Shown in pieces: positions 1 to 9,000 of a DNA stretch of 33,145 bases. A program made the translations under genes and the position numbers. The stretch lies in assembly GCA_947630625.1 (NCBI GenBank), contig CANRIL010000028.1:1-33145 (forward strand), written 5' to 3'. Within the stretch, counting starts at the first letter, position 1; each line of letters begins with the position of its first letter. The stretch is from an uncultured Clostridia bacterium. Its GTDB lineage: Bacteria > Bacillota > Clostridia > Oscillospirales > CAG-272. The notes beneath the pieces are model-generated. The model was not told the DNA's origin, did no database searches, and worked only from the letters and a program-made list of their open reading frames with translations.

Positions 1-2288
1 TACGCGCTCTCAACATCGCAGTCGAGGCTGATCCCGACCTCGCGGGCGCTGTCGGCGATGTTGACGATCTTGACATAGACGCTTTCATCGTCGACTGTCA
101 CGACCGACTGTATGCCGTCATAATGCGGGAGCTCCGCCGTCATGACCGTTTTCCCGTCGAGCATGCAGGCAACCGTTTTCCCGTCCGACTCGATGCGCAT
201 TGCGTGGAATCTGCCCGCCTCAACCGTGATATCGCCTTCCGCGAGCGTCTGCCTGTGGAAGCCGCCGCCGGAGGTGAGCGCCGTCTTCCCTTCTTTTACG
301 TTTACAGTCCAACGGACGGGCTGCACGGAAAAGATATTGTACGGGCTGTCGGCGCTGTTGTGCGCCGCACCGTATGGCGCGGTGAATATTCCGACGCCGA
401 GCTCGCGCTCGCCGTCCGCGTATACCTCGACTTCAAAGCAGCCGTCGCGCGACGTTTCGTCCTCGCCCATGACGATCAATACCGAATTCGTCATGCCGAA
501 TCTTTCTGCGCGCTCCTTCTCCTCGCCCTTGAGGTCGACCTCGGTCGTATACGTCCCGCCGCCGCAGTCAGTTAAGTGACCGAACAGCTCATGCGCCGGC
601 AAAACCGGCTCGCCGCGCCAGCGCGCGCCCCTGAATCTGACGCCGGCGGAACCGCAGATGCACGCGCCTCCACGCAGATACGGCACATAAACGGGTTCGC
701 ACGTCTGCGTGTTTTCGACGACGCGCTCTCCCCTGTTTTCAGCGAACAGCCGCTGAACGTAATATGAAGGGATCGCGTAGTTATCAAGCCCGTCGAACGC
801 GATCAGATCAGGCTCCCACGCGGCGTAATGCACATTTTCAAACAGCGGCGCGTATGACGCGAGCTTAACTATGTCCTGATTCCGTTCGAGCCCGACAAGG
901 AACATCGCCTCGCCGACGGCTGCGTAAAGCGTGCGGATATTTCCGGCGACAACGGCGTATTCGCCGACGAAAATACCCGGTCCCTGCCTGTCGTATCCGT
1001 CGTAGAAATGCGAATTTTCCGCGAACCATTCAACGCGGTTATAAAAATGCTCGTCCGCGATGTCGAGCGGAAGTCCCGACCGCTCGACGTGCGTGTTCGC
1101 GACGATTATAAGCTCCGGATAACGCGCCGTTATCGCGTCGTAGAATATCTTATACCGGCGGTCGTATTCGGGGCCGTTATTTTCGTTTCCAATCTCAAGA
1201 TATTTCAGCCCGAACGGTTCCGGATGTCCCATCCTTGCGCGCAGCGATCCCCACTTTGTAGATGAGTCACCGAGCGCGTATTCGAGCGCGCACATCGCGT
1301 CGTCTAGATATTCCGCGATCTCACCGTCGTCCATCAATATGCAGTGCCGCGCCTGACACGTCATACCGCAGTTGCAGACGTAAAGCGCATCCGTCCCCAT
1401 GTCCTCGCAGAGCTGGAGATATTCGTGGAAGCCGAGTCCCTCTGTTGAGCGATAGCCCCAAAGGTTATATGCGCCGGGGCGCTCCCAGACCTCTCCCACC
1501 ATACGGCGGAACTTCTGCGCCGTTGACTTTGAAAAACCTTCGACTATGCAGCCTCCCGGAAAACGCATGAACGCGGGGCGCAGACCTTCAAGCTTTTCGC
1601 AGAGGTCGCGGCGCAGACCGTGACCGTGATACGTGTCCGTCGGCATGAGTGAAATGAATCCGAGCTTTATGTGACCGCCGCACGGCGCTGTCACTACAAA
1701 CTGCGCCGTTTTCGTATCGGCTGTGGGGATGAACGTTAGATCATAGCGCACATATCCGCGCGTGCGCACCTCTATTGCTTTTGAAGCGAGCGTCTCCCCC
1801 GCCGTCCGGAGCGAGAATACGAGCCCGACCGCTCCCTCCGCCTTTGCGAAGAAATAAAGATGATATGCTTCTCCCCGGCGGAGCGGGACGCCGGAAAAGC
1901 CGATATTATATATCTCGCCGCCCGGCTCGAATGTGACATCGAGCGCCGCCTGCCTGTTGGCGTTCAGTGTGTCTGCTGTGTCAAGCCGCATGTCCGCCGA
2001 TACCGCGTACCACGCGGGAATATCTGTCGGCGGGACGTTTTCCCGCCAGCGCGGAAGTCCCTCTCCGCCGCCGATCTCATATTCCCAGCCCGTTTCGTTT
2101 TTGACGTTTTCCCTGTAAGGAATGAGGTCGTCCGGCAAAAGCGAATCGTCAAACGCGCGGTTGCGCAAAAGCTCCGGGTAAAGCCCGCCGTCTCCGGAGC
2201 GGTTTATGTCCTCGAAGAAAAGACCGTAAAGGTCCTCCGAGACGGGGAATTTTACTTTTTCCGTATTGATCCTGATAGAATTTCCCAT
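1..2288 (-). CDS. GH51 alpha-L-arabinofuranosidase, large type (3' end outside window)
   Basis: The frame is open from the ATG at 2288 to the window edge, about 762 codons, so the C-terminus is missing. The enzyme should release terminal L-arabinose from arabinan, arabinoxylan or related oligosaccharides by a retaining mechanism. The start reads EDLYGLFFEDINRSGDGG, typical of large GH51 enzymes, followed by a carbohydrate-binding-like region, FMRFPGGC, the acid/base motif EIGNENNGPEY (Glu about 369) and the nucleophile motif FVGEYAV (Glu about 443). The later part (base ~530 to the edge) has a concanavalin-like inserted domain as in many large GH51 proteins. No clear signal peptide is seen, so a cytoplasmic location is likely. 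An AGGGAG ribosome site lies 11 bases before the ATG. The gene follows an esterase remnant by 17 bases and is probably driven by the promoter at 2556-2584. The family is secure; the exact substrate is not. Confidence 0.9.
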   Translation of the reverse strand, partial: MGNSIRINTEKVKFPVSEDLYGLFFEDINRSGDGGLYPELLRNRAFDDSLLPDDLIPYRENVKNETGWEYEIGGGEGLPRWRENVPPTDIPAWYAVSADMRLDTADTLNANRQAALDVTFEPGGEIYNIGFSGVPLRRGEAYHLYFFAKAEGAVGLVFSLRTAGETLASKAIEVRTRGYVRYDLTFIPTADTKTAQFVVTAPCGGHIKLGFISLMPTDTYHGHGLRRDLCEKLEGLRPAFMRFPGGCIVEGFSKSTAQKFRRMVGEVWERPGAYNLWGYRSTEGLGFHEYLQLCEDMGTDALYVCNCGMTCQARHCILMDDGEIAEYLDDAMCALEYALGDSSTKWGSLRARMGHPEPFGLKYLEIGNENNGPEYDRRYKIFYDAITARYPELIIVANTHVERSGLPLDIADEHFYNRVEWFAENSHFYDGYDRQGPGIFVGEYAVVAGNIRTLYAAVGEAMFLVGLERNQDIVKLASYAPLFENVHYAAWEPDLIAFDGLDNYAIPSYYVQRLFAENRGERVVENTQTCEPVYVPYLRGGACICGSAGVRFRGARWRGEPVLPAHELFGHLTDCGGGTYTTEVDLKGEEKERAERFGMTNSVLIVMGEDETSRDGCFEVEVYADGERELGVGIFTAPYGAAHNSADSPYNIFSVQPVRWTVNVKEGKTALTSGGGFHRQTLAEGDITVEAGRFHAMRIESDGKTVACMLDGKTVMTAELPHYDGIQSVVTVDDESVYVKIVNIADSAREVGISLDCDVESA

Positions 2289-2305
2289 GATGCTGTCACT
2301 CCCTT

Positions 2306-2491
2306 TTAACGATTTCTGCTGTAAATGTTCTGCATGAACGCGTCTGCAAGCGATACCCACATATGAAAGTTCGGATATTTCACGTATCCGTCGAGCACAT
2401 GAACGCCCGCCTGCCCGTGCGGCGTTCCCGCGAACGTGTGTATTTCGACCTCGACGCCGTGAGCAAGCAGATCGGGGTAAACGTAATTAAT
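2306..2491 (-). pseudogene. C-terminal remnant of an alpha/beta-hydrolase (acetyl-esterase-like)
   Basis: A 61-codon open stretch without a start codon ends in TAA 17 bases before the GH51 gene. It reads DLLAHGVEVEIHTFAG, then TPHGQAG, then WVSLADAFMQNIYSRNR. This matches the last strand, catalytic-His loop and final helix of esterase/lipase-fold hydrolases related to acetyl-xylan or carbohydrate esterases. The nucleophile-Ser and Asp regions are absent; an in-frame stop lies immediately upstream (2492-2494), followed by an AT-rich promoter region. I infer a debranching esterase once headed this operon and lost its first four fifths by deletion. Assignment to one esterase family is not possible from this piece. 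Confidence 0.6.
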
Positions 2492-2555
2492 TTACTTCCA
2501 GATTTATATGCCGATTTTATTGAACTTTTAATATATGTTCGCGCTTTATATGTAT

Positions 2556-2584
2556 ATAATACACTATAATTGTGCTGCCGTCAA
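2556..2584 (-). promoter_or_regulatory. Sigma-A-type promoter for the large GH51 gene
   Basis: On the minus strand TTGACG (2579-2584) and TATTAT (2556-2561) are separated by exactly 17 bases in AT-rich DNA. Transcription would begin near 2549, cross the esterase remnant and reach the GH51 start at 2288. No clear operator was recognised. Confidence 0.7.
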
Positions 2585-2642
2585 TATAAATCTGTATTTT
2601 CCCGATGCGCGTTTTCGCCCGATCCGCAAATATGCCGCCGCC

Positions 2643-4142
2643 TCACGCTTTCGATATCCGCAGAATGTTTACGGAATGCGCGTCAAGCTCCACCGAGACC
2701 GTCCCGTTTACGTCTCCGGCTTCCCGCTCCGTGACATTTATCTCTTCCCTGCCGACATCGTTATACGAATCAACGCTGTCGCCGTTTAACGTATACATGA
2801 CCGCACGGCCGAAAACGCCCGGAAGCCGCAGCGTCACGGTCTTCTCGTCCGTCGGATGCTTGTTGACGAGCGAGACGGACACGCCTCCGTCCGCCGTCCT
2901 CGCCGCAGCGATGTCAACCGTTCTGACGGACACCCGCCGCGAGCTCTTTGATGTGACCTCCATGAGCTCCGGCTCGCCGTCTCCCCACACGTCGACAGCT
3001 TCCCCGTTCATGAATTCCGTGAAAAGCATGAAGACATAATATGTGCCGCGGAGCACAATACCGTCGCGGTAACTGTATATGCAGCCGCGCGTATTGAGGA
3101 TAGGCGCGAAATTCGCCATGCCGACGATATCACAGTTCCGTATCATCTCGTTGAGAAAACATGCGGAAAAAACGGCGTCCGCCATCGTATACGTGCTGTT
3201 GTCGTCGTTTTTGTCGCGCGGGGTGATGTAGTCTTCACGCCGCTTCCCCTGGACGACTGTATGAACGTTCGGATGGTGCCAGCTCCGCAGGTTCCATTCG
3301 TCGAACGCGATCTTTATCTTCTTTTCAAGCCTCATCGCCGTGAGGATCCCGCGCACCTCGTCGACCGCGCGGCCTATATTCGACGTAAACGCCATGCAAG
3401 CGCCGTAATCGGCGGGGTTATTCACCTCGGGCATCATATCCCAATATTGGTGGACTGATATCCAGTCAAGGTACTGCCCGCAGGAGCGCAGAAGGTTCAC
3501 GTTCCAGTTTATATCCGCGAGCGCCGCCGCCGAAAGCTCGATCTCCGGGTCGACGTGCTTCATCATCTTTGCCGATTCGGCGGTCAGCCTTCCCCATTCA
3601 TCAGCCGATTTTGCGCCTATCTCCCACGCGCCGTAATTTTCGTTGCCGATGCTCCAGTACCTCACACGGTAAGGGCGGCTGTATCCGTTCGCGATGCGAA
3701 GCTTAGCGTTCTTCCCCTCGTTATCGAGATTGCAGTATTCGACCCAGTCGCTCATCTCCTCGGCAGTCCCCGTTCCGGCGTTCGTGCAAATATAAGGCTC
3801 GCAGCCGATCTTCCGGCACAGCTTTATGAATTCGTCCGTCCCGAACGTGTTCGGGTCCTCGACGCGCCACGCCTTATCAAACGCAGGCTGCCTCACCGCC
3901 CCTACGCCGTCGCGCCAATGGTACGACGAGACGAAGCACCCGCCCGGCCAGCGCATGATCGGGACGCGTATCCTTTTCATCGCCTCGATTATGTCCGTTC
4001 TGAAACCGTCGCCGTCGGAAAGCTGGTTTTCGGGATCAAATATTCCGTCGTAGATCTGTCTGTGGAAATGCTCGATAAAATGCCCGTATATCATCGGGCT
4101 TATCCCGCCGAGCGTTCTTTTTGCGTTTATCTCGTATTCCAT
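2643..4142 (-). CDS. abfA: GH51 alpha-L-arabinofuranosidase, compact intracellular type
   Basis: This 499-residue protein has the usual length of intracellular GH51 arabinofuranosidases and lacks a signal peptide, so it probably trims imported arabino-oligosaccharides in the cytoplasm. Visible landmarks are ISPMIYGHFIEH near the start, MRWPGGCFVSSYHW (about 63-76), the acid/base motif IGNENYGAWEIG (Glu168), HQYWD (231-235) and the nucleophile motif AFDEWNLR (Glu282). A C-terminal beta-domain ends with SVNILRISKA. The ATG at 4142 has a GAGAGG site upstream. Its own promoter at 4195-4223 and the gap containing a further promoter downstream show it is a separate unit from the large GH51 gene. 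Both enzymes in one strand orientation point to an arabinan or arabinoxylan locus. The family is secure; the symbol follows common use for this type. Confidence 0.93.
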   Translation of the reverse strand: MEYEINAKRTLGGISPMIYGHFIEHFHRQIYDGIFDPENQLSDGDGFRTDIIEAMKRIRVPIMRWPGGCFVSSYHWRDGVGAVRQPAFDKAWRVEDPNTFGTDEFIKLCRKIGCEPYICTNAGTGTAEEMSDWVEYCNLDNEGKNAKLRIANGYSRPYRVRYWSIGNENYGAWEIGAKSADEWGRLTAESAKMMKHVDPEIELSAAALADINWNVNLLRSCGQYLDWISVHQYWDMMPEVNNPADYGACMAFTSNIGRAVDEVRGILTAMRLEKKIKIAFDEWNLRSWHHPNVHTVVQGKRREDYITPRDKNDDNSTYTMADAVFSACFLNEMIRNCDIVGMANFAPILNTRGCIYSYRDGIVLRGTYYVFMLFTEFMNGEAVDVWGDGEPELMEVTSKSSRRVSVRTVDIAAARTADGGVSVSLVNKHPTDEKTVTLRLPGVFGRAVMYTLNGDSVDSYNDVGREEINVTEREAGDVNGTVSVELDAHSVNILRISKA

Positions 4143-4183
4143 CGTTCGTGACCTCTCTTAAATTTTTTGTGTGCAATGCGCCT

Positions 4184-4223
4184 TACTGTATTTCAGTATA
4201 TCAGAATAGCGCCGATAATCCAA
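4184..4223 (-). promoter_or_regulatory. Promoter of the compact GH51 gene with overlapping inverted repeat
   Basis: On the minus strand TTGGAT (4218-4223), a 17-base spacer and TATACT (4195-4200) form a good sigma-A promoter about 55 bases before the ATG. A perfect 5+5 inverted repeat (TACTG, 5 bases, CAGTA; 4184-4198) overlaps the -10 and start point, a place where a repressor would block transcription. The repressor is not identified. Confidence 0.6.
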
Positions 4224-4290
4224 GATAAAATGAAAAGTTGCGAGAATATATGACTCCTTTTGCGAGAAAGCGTCAGATTTTATAAGTAAA

Positions 4291-4318
4291 CAAAAATGCG
4301 CCCACGTAAAAGGCGCAT
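4291..4318 (-). terminator. Rho-independent terminator or attenuator on the minus strand
   Basis: Minus-strand stem ATGCGCC/GGCGCAT (4312-4318 and 4296-4302) with a 9-base loop is followed by TTTTTGTTT. It lies downstream of a stronger terminator (4374-4402) and upstream of the GH51 promoter, so it acts as a second barrier to read-through from the lipoprotein gene. Confidence 0.5.
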
Positions 4319-4373
4319 AAAGACAGATATTTTGCCGTATAAACTTCATCGATCCGTTTGAATTAATTTGCGA

Positions 4374-4402
4374 AAAAGCGCCGCTCGCAGCGGCGCTTTT
4401 TG
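4374..4402 (-). terminator. Strong terminator of the lipoprotein gene (bidirectional shape)
   Basis: GCGCCGCT and AGCGGCGC form a perfect 8-bp GC stem around a 3-base loop, flanked by A5 on one side and T5 on the other. It begins about 25 bases after the stop of the transglutaminase-like lipoprotein gene, which it should terminate on the minus strand. Confidence 0.85.
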
Positions 4403-4426
4403 TCTTTATCCCCGCGTCATGCCGAA

Positions 4427-5353
4427 TCAGAACATAAAATCCTCAAACGGATGGTACGCATCGATAATACCCGCCTGTGCGTCGAGCACTGCCCAGTCTC
4501 CTGCCCACACCGAGTCCGGCCAGCTGCCGTCATCGAGCTTCACCCTGTTCCATTGATGCGTCCACTTTCCCTGATTGACATGCTCGCACTCTATCCCAAC
4601 TTCATCGCACATAAGCTTGACTGCCTTGCTGAAGCCGGAGCACGCGGCGATCTTCAGCACAAAAGCGGCATAAGCTTCGTTGCCGAAGTTTGTTTTGTAC
4701 GCTTCGGGCGACTGATCAAACTGAAATTCAACGTTTTTGTGTAAGTAATCGCAGATGGCTTTTGCCTTTTCATACTTTGTCATGTCCGGCGTCGTGATCT
4801 CGCCGACGACGCGCGCCGCTTCCCTCTTCGCGATAACAAGCCTTCCCGACTTCGTCTTAGCAAGCTCCTCATCCGTCGGGGATTCCGGTTCCGTTTCAGC
4901 CTTTGGCGGCTCTGTCTCTTTCGGAGCTTCTGTCTCTTTCGGGGCTTCCGTCTCATTCTGCGTCTCAGTCGTCTCAGGCTCCGTTTCCGCGGGAGCCTGT
5001 TCCGGCTCATGTTCCGTTTCAGCCGGCAGCGATTCGATCCCTGATTCCGTCTCCGCCGCTGCCGTCTCCGGCTCTTCCGTTTCATTTACGGATTCCGTCT
5101 CGCGGAGCGTTTCGGGGGATGTTATATCGTCGGCAGCCGATATGTCGGACGCGTCTGACACATCACCGCCGTCAAGTCCCGATATGTCCTTCGCCTCCGA
5201 GCACGACGCCAGCATGACTGAAAGCGTTATGATAACAAGGCAGAAGATGACGGCAGCCGCCGCGATGCGGTTTTCACGGTTTGACCTAGTGCTCCTTTTC
5301 TTTGAAAGTTCCTTTTCCGATAAAATCACCGAATTGAATTTTAGCTCTTTCAT
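4427..5353 (-). CDS. Transglutaminase-like lipoprotein
   Basis: Predicted 308-residue membrane-anchored protein. Residues 1-29 are polar and basic, 30-50 form a hydrophobic segment ending in the lipobox LASC (Cys51). Residues 60-165 are a Glu/Thr/Pro-rich spacer with repeats such as KETEAPKETE. Residues 185-308 form a transglutaminase-like domain with the likely triad Cys238 (AACSGFSKAV), His266 (WTHQWNRV) and Asp291 (WAVLDAQAG). Such domains may cleave or crosslink proteins; the substrate is unknown. I chose the ATG at 5353, preceded by GGGGAG seven bases away, because the upstream start at 5398 lies before the predicted transcription start. The gene is divergent from the sigma-LRR gene and shares its ECF-type promoter, so it is probably a target of that sigma factor. 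The domain call is firm; enzymatic activity is inferred. Confidence 0.8.
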   Translation of the reverse strand: MKELKFNSVILSEKELSKKRSTRSNRENRIAAAAVIFCLVIITLSVMLASCSEAKDISGLDGGDVSDASDISAADDITSPETLRETESVNETEEPETAAAETESGIESLPAETEHEPEQAPAETEPETTETQNETEAPKETEAPKETEPPKAETEPESPTDEELAKTKSGRLVIAKREAARVVGEITTPDMTKYEKAKAICDYLHKNVEFQFDQSPEAYKTNFGNEAYAAFVLKIAACSGFSKAVKLMCDEVGIECEHVNQGKWTHQWNRVKLDDGSWPDSVWAGDWAVLDAQAGIIDAYHPFEDFMF

Positions 5354-5400
5354 TTTGTTTCTCCCCTTTAGTTTTTTATTCTGCTTTTCTCTCAGCACCC

Positions 5401-5432
5401 TATAGACGAATAAAAAACGTGTCAGGTTTTAT
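5401..5432 (-). promoter_or_regulatory. ECF-type promoter of the lipoprotein gene
   Basis: On the minus strand ATAAAAC (5426-5432), a 17-base spacer and CGTCTATA (5401-5408) are followed by GGGTG. The same two boxes with the same spacing precede the sigma-factor gene on the other strand. CGTC in the -10 box is typical of Firmicutes ECF promoters. The expected start point lies near 5395, about 40 bases before the ATG at 5353. Confidence 0.7.
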
Positions 5433-5760
5433 GTTTTTCGATTTTTTTAAAAAGGTTCCCGTTTCAACGAACATCAGACACCTCTTCGGTATAATTATAT
5501 TATAAAATCGGAAAATGATTGTGCATTTTCTTTTTATATGATAAAAAATATGATATAATAAATGAAAGTTTTATCAACGCCGATGCGAAAAGGCCGCATT
5601 TTACGGAAACGCTTAGTGAACAAGTTTCCTTATTATATAGCCGCGGCGCGATTTATCGCCGCCGCCGAAGTTTTCGCATATTTGATCATATAAAAATTCG
5701 TCTCTTCATGACCGGACATATAACCGGGCTTAAAAAATTTTTTCGTTTTTTTCACGTCAA
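5433..5760. other. AT-rich divergent intergenic region, no convincing gene
   Basis: This spacer separates the lipoprotein and sigma genes. It holds a possible plus-strand sigma-A promoter (5531-5559) and weak hairpins (for example CCGG, 8 bases, CCGG near 5713-5728). A frame open at 5519-5764 starts with GTG, lacks a good ribosome site and has no recognisable composition, so I do not call it a gene. Confidence 0.5.
5531..5559 (+). promoter_or_regulatory. Possible housekeeping promoter for the sigma-LRR unit
   Basis: TATAAT at 5554-5559 is preceded by TG one base upstream (extended -10) and, 17 bases before it, by TTTTTA (5531-5536). It could give basal transcription of the sigma gene through a leader of about 270 bases, with the ECF promoter at 5761-5792 giving induced expression. 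Confidence 0.45.
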
Positions 5761-5792
5761 ATAAAACTCAGCCGCGTTTTCGGTCGTCTATA
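5761..5792 (+). promoter_or_regulatory. ECF-type promoter of the sigma-LRR gene (autoregulation)
   Basis: ATAAAAC (5761-5767), a 17-base spacer and CGTCTATA (5785-5792) followed by CGGTG match the promoter of the divergent lipoprotein gene in both boxes and in spacing. The expected start near 5798 lies 34 bases before the small ORF at 5832. Confidence 0.7.
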
Positions 5793-5831
5793 CGGTGTAA
5801 GGCAGAACCGCGCGGCGAGGAGGTGGCGAAT

Positions 5832-6020
5832 ATGAAGAAGCGGCTGAATTACAGAAAGCTTTTAAGGTCATGGATGCAGTTTTATGAAATGTCAGCGGAG
5901 ATGTCAAAAAAAGTCCTGGCATCTATACTGGCGCGCCTGCAGAATCAAAAAATTAATGAAAACGGAGGAAATGCAAATGAAGTCCACATGGAGCGAGCTG
6001 ATAGAAAGAGCAGCACATGA
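5832..6020 (+). CDS. Small ORF (62 aa) leading into the sigma factor gene
   Basis: The ORF is the first reading frame after the ECF promoter and has an excellent AGGAGG site eight bases before its ATG. Its product starts MKKRLNYRKLLRSWMQFYEM and is a basic, probably helical peptide; I do not recognise a family. Its 3' end overlaps the first 44 bases of the sigma gene in another frame, which suggests translational coupling, a regulatory leader peptide, or a small partner protein. It could also be a chance ORF kept open by the overlap. The ribosome site is the best argument that it is translated. Confidence 0.5.
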   Translation: MKKRLNYRKLLRSWMQFYEMSAEMSKKVLASILARLQNQKINENGGNANEVHMERADRKSST

Positions 6021-9000
6021 CGATCAGGAGGCGTTTTCGGAACTGTATCAGAACAGCTACGACGCCGTTTACCGTACGGTAAAGTCGATGATAAAAGACG
6101 ACGATACAGTTCTCGACATAGTTCAAGACGCTTATATCAAGGGTTTCGGCAGTTTGTCGACGCTCGAAGACCCGGAAAGCTTTGTCGCCTGGATGAAAAG
6201 GATTGCGACGAACAAAGCCAAAGACCAGTACAAAAAGAAACACGATATCAATTTTTCGGAGATGGAGAACGAGGACGGCGGCGAGCCAGACTTCAAGGAT
6301 GAGGCTCTCGATCATATGCCCGAAGCCGTCATCGACAGAAACGAGACGGCGCGCCTGATCGAGGCGATCCTCTCTACCCTCTCCGACGAACAGCGCCTTG
6401 TGGTCGGTATGTTTTACTATCAGAACATGTCCGTCGCGGAGATAGCGGAGACGATCGGCGTCAGTGAAAATACAGTAAAGAGCCGTCTAAACTACGGGCG
6501 CAAGAAGATAAAGGCGGGCGTCGAGGAGCTTGAAAAGCGCGGCACGAAGCTCTACGGCCTCGCACCGATCCCGTTCCTCATCTGGCTCTTCAGAAACCAG
6601 ATCGCCGCACCCGCCGTCGGCGCCGCTCCCGCGGCAGTGTTCGAAAACATCATGGCGGGAGTATCTTCCGCGGCGTCATCGGCTGCGTCCGCAGCGGCAA
6701 CGACTTCCGCAGCGACAGTGGACACCGCTTCAACGTCGACAACAGCTTCCACAGCAGCGAAAACGACTTCAACATCAACAACGAATTCCGCAACAACAGC
6801 GAAAACGCCTTCAACGTCGACAACAACTTCTGCAACAACGAAAACGCCTTCAACGTCGACAACAGCTTCGACAACTACAACGAAAACGTCTTCTGCATCA
6901 TCCTCTGCGACGACCTCGACAGCATCTGCGGCGGCAGCTTCCCCGGCGTCATCGGCGGGCGCGGCAGCAAAGTTCGCCGGACTGTTCTCGTCGCTCGGCG
7001 CTAAGATAACGGCGGGCGTGCTCGCCGTCGCGATAGTCGGCGGAGGCGTCGGCACGGCGATATTTATGTCGAGGCGCAGCGACAACACCCCGGAGGCGAC
7101 GGAAACGGGTACATATACAGGCGGCCAAACAAATGCGCCGGAATCGACGAACGCGGTGACTGATGAGAAACAGGATGTCGAAGTTGACGTACCAGGTCAC
7201 ACTGCCGAAGAGCTGCTTTCATCGTATCTTGACGAAACGCTGCTCCCGGAGCGCGGCATTTATAACGTTAATCAGCCGGGCTATTTCGAGGACGTATACG
7301 GCGCGATCGACAAAACGACGTTTAAGTTCGACCCCACGGCAAAGACATTCTCTTCCGAACACGTCAATGTAATGGCGTTGGGCAACGAAGATTATGCTCC
7401 GATGGCGGACGAATTCAACGCCGCAAAGGAAAACATGGATCTGTCCGGCATTTACGGCGCGGATATCTGCGATTACGACGGCGACGGGGAGCCGGAGCTG
7501 CTCGCGGTATACGGCGAGGGCGGCTCATTATATCTTGAGATGTTTGACGCCGCTGACGGGAAAGTCACCTCCGTCGGGAAGCGGTCGTTTGACGAGCTTC
7601 TGCCCGCGGAAATGATGACGACAATCGAGCAGTACAAGACCGCCGACGGTATAACTCCGTTTTCATACTTCAATCACGGATACATGACGCGCAGCATCGG
7701 ACGTTTCCTCTCATCGGACGGCACGGCTTATATCGTTATAAGCGATCAGACGAACCAGGTATCCACGGTCACGCCGCGTTATCTGCGGATATCCGGCAGC
7801 CTCGAACCTGTCTCGTGCATGATCGTCGACGTGATCTCGCTTGCGAACGGCAGCGGCGTCGAGTTCTATTATGACGGAAAAGCAGCGTCATCATATGATG
7901 TTGCCGATTATTTCAACGGCGAATCGGATAAAATGCCCGACTGCATGAAATCCTACATCGGCGGCAGCGTGACCGAGATCTGCATGCTCTACCAGTACGG
8001 CGGCGCGCCGAACGATCTCATCGCAAAATATTATGAGAAATACGGCGAAGTCACCCCGCCGCCCGCCACAGGCGGCGAAACCGACGGCGAGGAGGAAGGG
8101 CTGAAATTCACGCTGACAGACGAAGGCAATTCGTATGCCGTGACTGGCATCGGAAACAGTAAGGATACCGACCTCGTTATACCCGAAAGCTATAACGGAA
8201 TGCCTGTTACTGAGATCGGAGCTTCCGCGTTCAAACAGTGCAAGGAATTGAAAAGCGTCGTGATCCCCGACGGCGTGACAGTCATCGGCGACGACGCGTT
8301 CAAGTCGTGCGAAAATCTTGTAAGCATCACGATCCCGAACGGTTTGACCAAGATCGGGGTGAATGCGTTCGAAAACTGTTATGCTCTTGCCCAAATCGAC
8401 CTCCCCGACAGTCTGACCGAAATCGGCGAAAACGCGTTCTGCTACTGCACGGCACTGACCGAGATCACGATCCCAAAGAATATAAAGAGGATCGAATACG
8501 TAACGTTCAGCAACTGCGAGAGCTTGACCCGCGTCGTCCTTCCCGACGGTCTTGAGGTCATATGTGAAAATGCTTTCGAAGGCTGTTTCGGATTAACCGA
8601 TATAACGATCCCCAACAGCGTAACAGAGATCGGACAATATGCGTTTTGGGACTGCAGCAGCCTGACAAAGTTCACCATACCGGACAGTATAACGACGATC
8701 GAGGCGGCTCTGTTTTGCTTTTGTGTAAACCTGACGGATATCACCATCCCCGACACCGTAACAACGATCGGCGATTCGGCATTTTACGGCTGCGAGGCTC
8801 TTGAAAAGATCACGATCCCAAATAGCGTGACCAGGATCGAGCATAGCGCTTTCGGCGACTGCCCCATGCTGACCCACATCACGATACCCGCCGGTGTGAC
8901 ATACGTCGGAGGCGATGCGTTCAGCGGATGCCCCGCGCTTGAAAGCATAACGTTCAAAGGCACGACGGATGTGTGGGAGTCGTTCGACGTGTGGCAAAAC

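Noticed and set aside
3555-4151. Plus-strand open frame opposite the compact GH51 gene
   Set aside because: No family resemblance; the minus strand carries conserved catalytic motifs throughout.
4780-5085. Arg/Lys-rich minus frame inside the lipoprotein gene
   Set aside because: Frame-shifted reading of the Glu/Thr/Pro repeat region; charge pattern is an artefact of repeated codons.
5519-5764. 81-codon plus frame in the divergent spacer
   Set aside because: GTG start, no ribosome site, and it overlaps the ECF -35 box at its end.
6552-7088. Minus-strand frame of 178 codons with Val/Asp repeats
   Set aside because: It is the mirror of the Ser/Thr/Ala linker repeats in the sigma protein.
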